Source: Parietichytrium sp. I65-24A
Lineage: Eukaryota > Sar > Bigyra > Thraustochytrida > Thraustochytriidae
NCBI GenBank assembly: GCA_012862575.1
Contig: BLSF01000076.1
Span: forward strand, 1-64,000
DNA: 64,000 bases
Direction of reading: 5' to 3'
Within the stretch, counting starts at the first letter, position 1; each line of letters opens with the position of its first letter. Shown piece by piece: positions 63,551-64,000 of the stretch. The position numbers and the translations under genes were made by a program. The notes beneath the pieces were generated by a model that saw only the letters and a list, made by a program, of their open reading frames with translations, had not been told where the DNA came from and searched no databases.

Positions 63551-64000
63551 TTAGCGCAACGTAAATGCCTGTGGCTCCTGCCTCTGCCGCCCTCTTTTCG
63601 CCCGCTTCGTGATTAGCCAAGTTGCAGACGGGATTAAAAGCAAGCCACTGATGATTGCATTTCCGAACTGCACATAGGCATACATTTCGTACGAGAAAGA
63701 ACAGTCTTTTTCAGACAGTTAATAATTTATTTGCGTTCGTCTGTGACTACCGCCATACTTGAATAGAAACTTACTTGATATGATTCCGTTGAAGGTGATC
63801 GTGAAGTTGTACTCTTTCCGAACAGCCTGGCCCGTGATTTCACTTGCGCACTCCGCATGCGTCTTGTCGCTGTACGCCAGAAACCCCAAGGCGGTGGCGA
63901 GTACCGCGTTCAGGAGCAGGCCAGCCACGAAAATCGACACTCGAAATATGTCCCGATGAGTGACCCCAAAGTACCCTTCCAGCGCTGCAATGACGCCCAC
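63551..64000 (-). CDS. Small multi-pass membrane protein, 5' end cut by window edge
   Basis: Partial gene on the minus strand: exon 64000-63775 (open at the edge) and exon 63705-63551, joined across a 69-base intron (GTAAGT...AG). About 126 residues are visible. One hydrophobic helix precedes an extracellular-looking loop with cysteines and an N-glycosylation site (NFT): it reads FVAGLLLNAVLATALGFLAY. A second follows the splice (GNAIISGLLLIPSATWLI) and is closed by a basic tail (TKRAKRGRQRQ). The layout suggests the last two helices of a four-helix membrane protein with a short cytosolic C-terminus. I do not recognise the family. The splice is supported by frame, by the strict donor and by the hydrophobic helix it restores. 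Confidence 0.6.

Noticed and set aside
1-64000. Transposons, retroelements, virus-like elements and CRISPR arrays
   Set aside because: No frame carries reverse transcriptase, integrase, transposase or capsid wording, no long terminal or inverted repeats were seen, and the repeats present are short tandem ones.

Overview
This is nuclear DNA from a eukaryotic microbe. It carries 21 protein genes that I can support (20 complete, one cut by the right edge). Most are single long reading frames. Seven genes are split by small introns: I place 11 introns of 69 to 114 bases, and every one opens with GTAAGT or GTGAGT. Intergenic DNA is rich in short tandem repeats (TC, GA, TTC, AAAC and 7 to 62 base units). 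I see no operons, ribosome binding sites, CRISPR arrays, mobile elements or virus-like elements, and no convincing tRNA or rRNA gene. The gene set (a plant-type UDP-sugar pyrophosphorylase, an SFI1-like centrin-binding protein, a long-tailed myosin, a BICD/Spindly-like dynein adaptor, DMC1 and VWA8) fits an intron-poor protist with centrioles, motors and meiosis. A stramenopile such as a thraustochytrid is my best guess, with low confidence.

Layout. 1-16 kb: a secreted polysaccharide deacetylase (-), a two-module FUSC-type membrane transporter (+), a beta-helix membrane protein (+) and a small PH-like protein (+), followed by a 4.9 kb gene-poor stretch. 16.6-23.2 kb: a PHD-finger protein fused to an adenine-methylase-like domain (+), a Golgi-type sulfotransferase (-), the WD40 protein DCAF7/WDR68 (+) and linker histone H1 (-). 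25.8-35 kb: an SFI1-like protein (-), a fatty acid hydroxylase/sterol desaturase family enzyme (+) and UDP-sugar pyrophosphorylase (-). 35.3-46.4 kb: a 2005-residue myosin (+), a tandem ZnF-UBP protein (-) and the carboxy half of VWA8 as a free-standing gene (+). 46.8-53.3 kb: DMC1 (-), complex I subunit NDUFS8 with a 27-base internal exon (-) and eIF5B (-). 55.8-64 kb: an RCC1-repeat protein (+), a fused pair of nitronate monooxygenase domains (+), a coiled-coil protein with a dynein-adaptor CC1 box (-), a rhomboid protease (+) and a partial membrane protein (-).

Neighbouring genes are mostly unrelated in function, as expected for a eukaryotic chromosome. Convergent pairs can be very tight: the last two genes have stop codons only 4 bases apart. 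The features that most deserve follow-up are the PHD-methylase fusion, the half-length VWA8, the myosin tail, the dynein-adaptor-like coiled coil and the 27-base NDUFS8 microexon.

Intron positions were inferred by eye from GT-AG signals, reading frame and remembered family alignments. There was no transcript evidence. Two bases are N (3686 and 14901).
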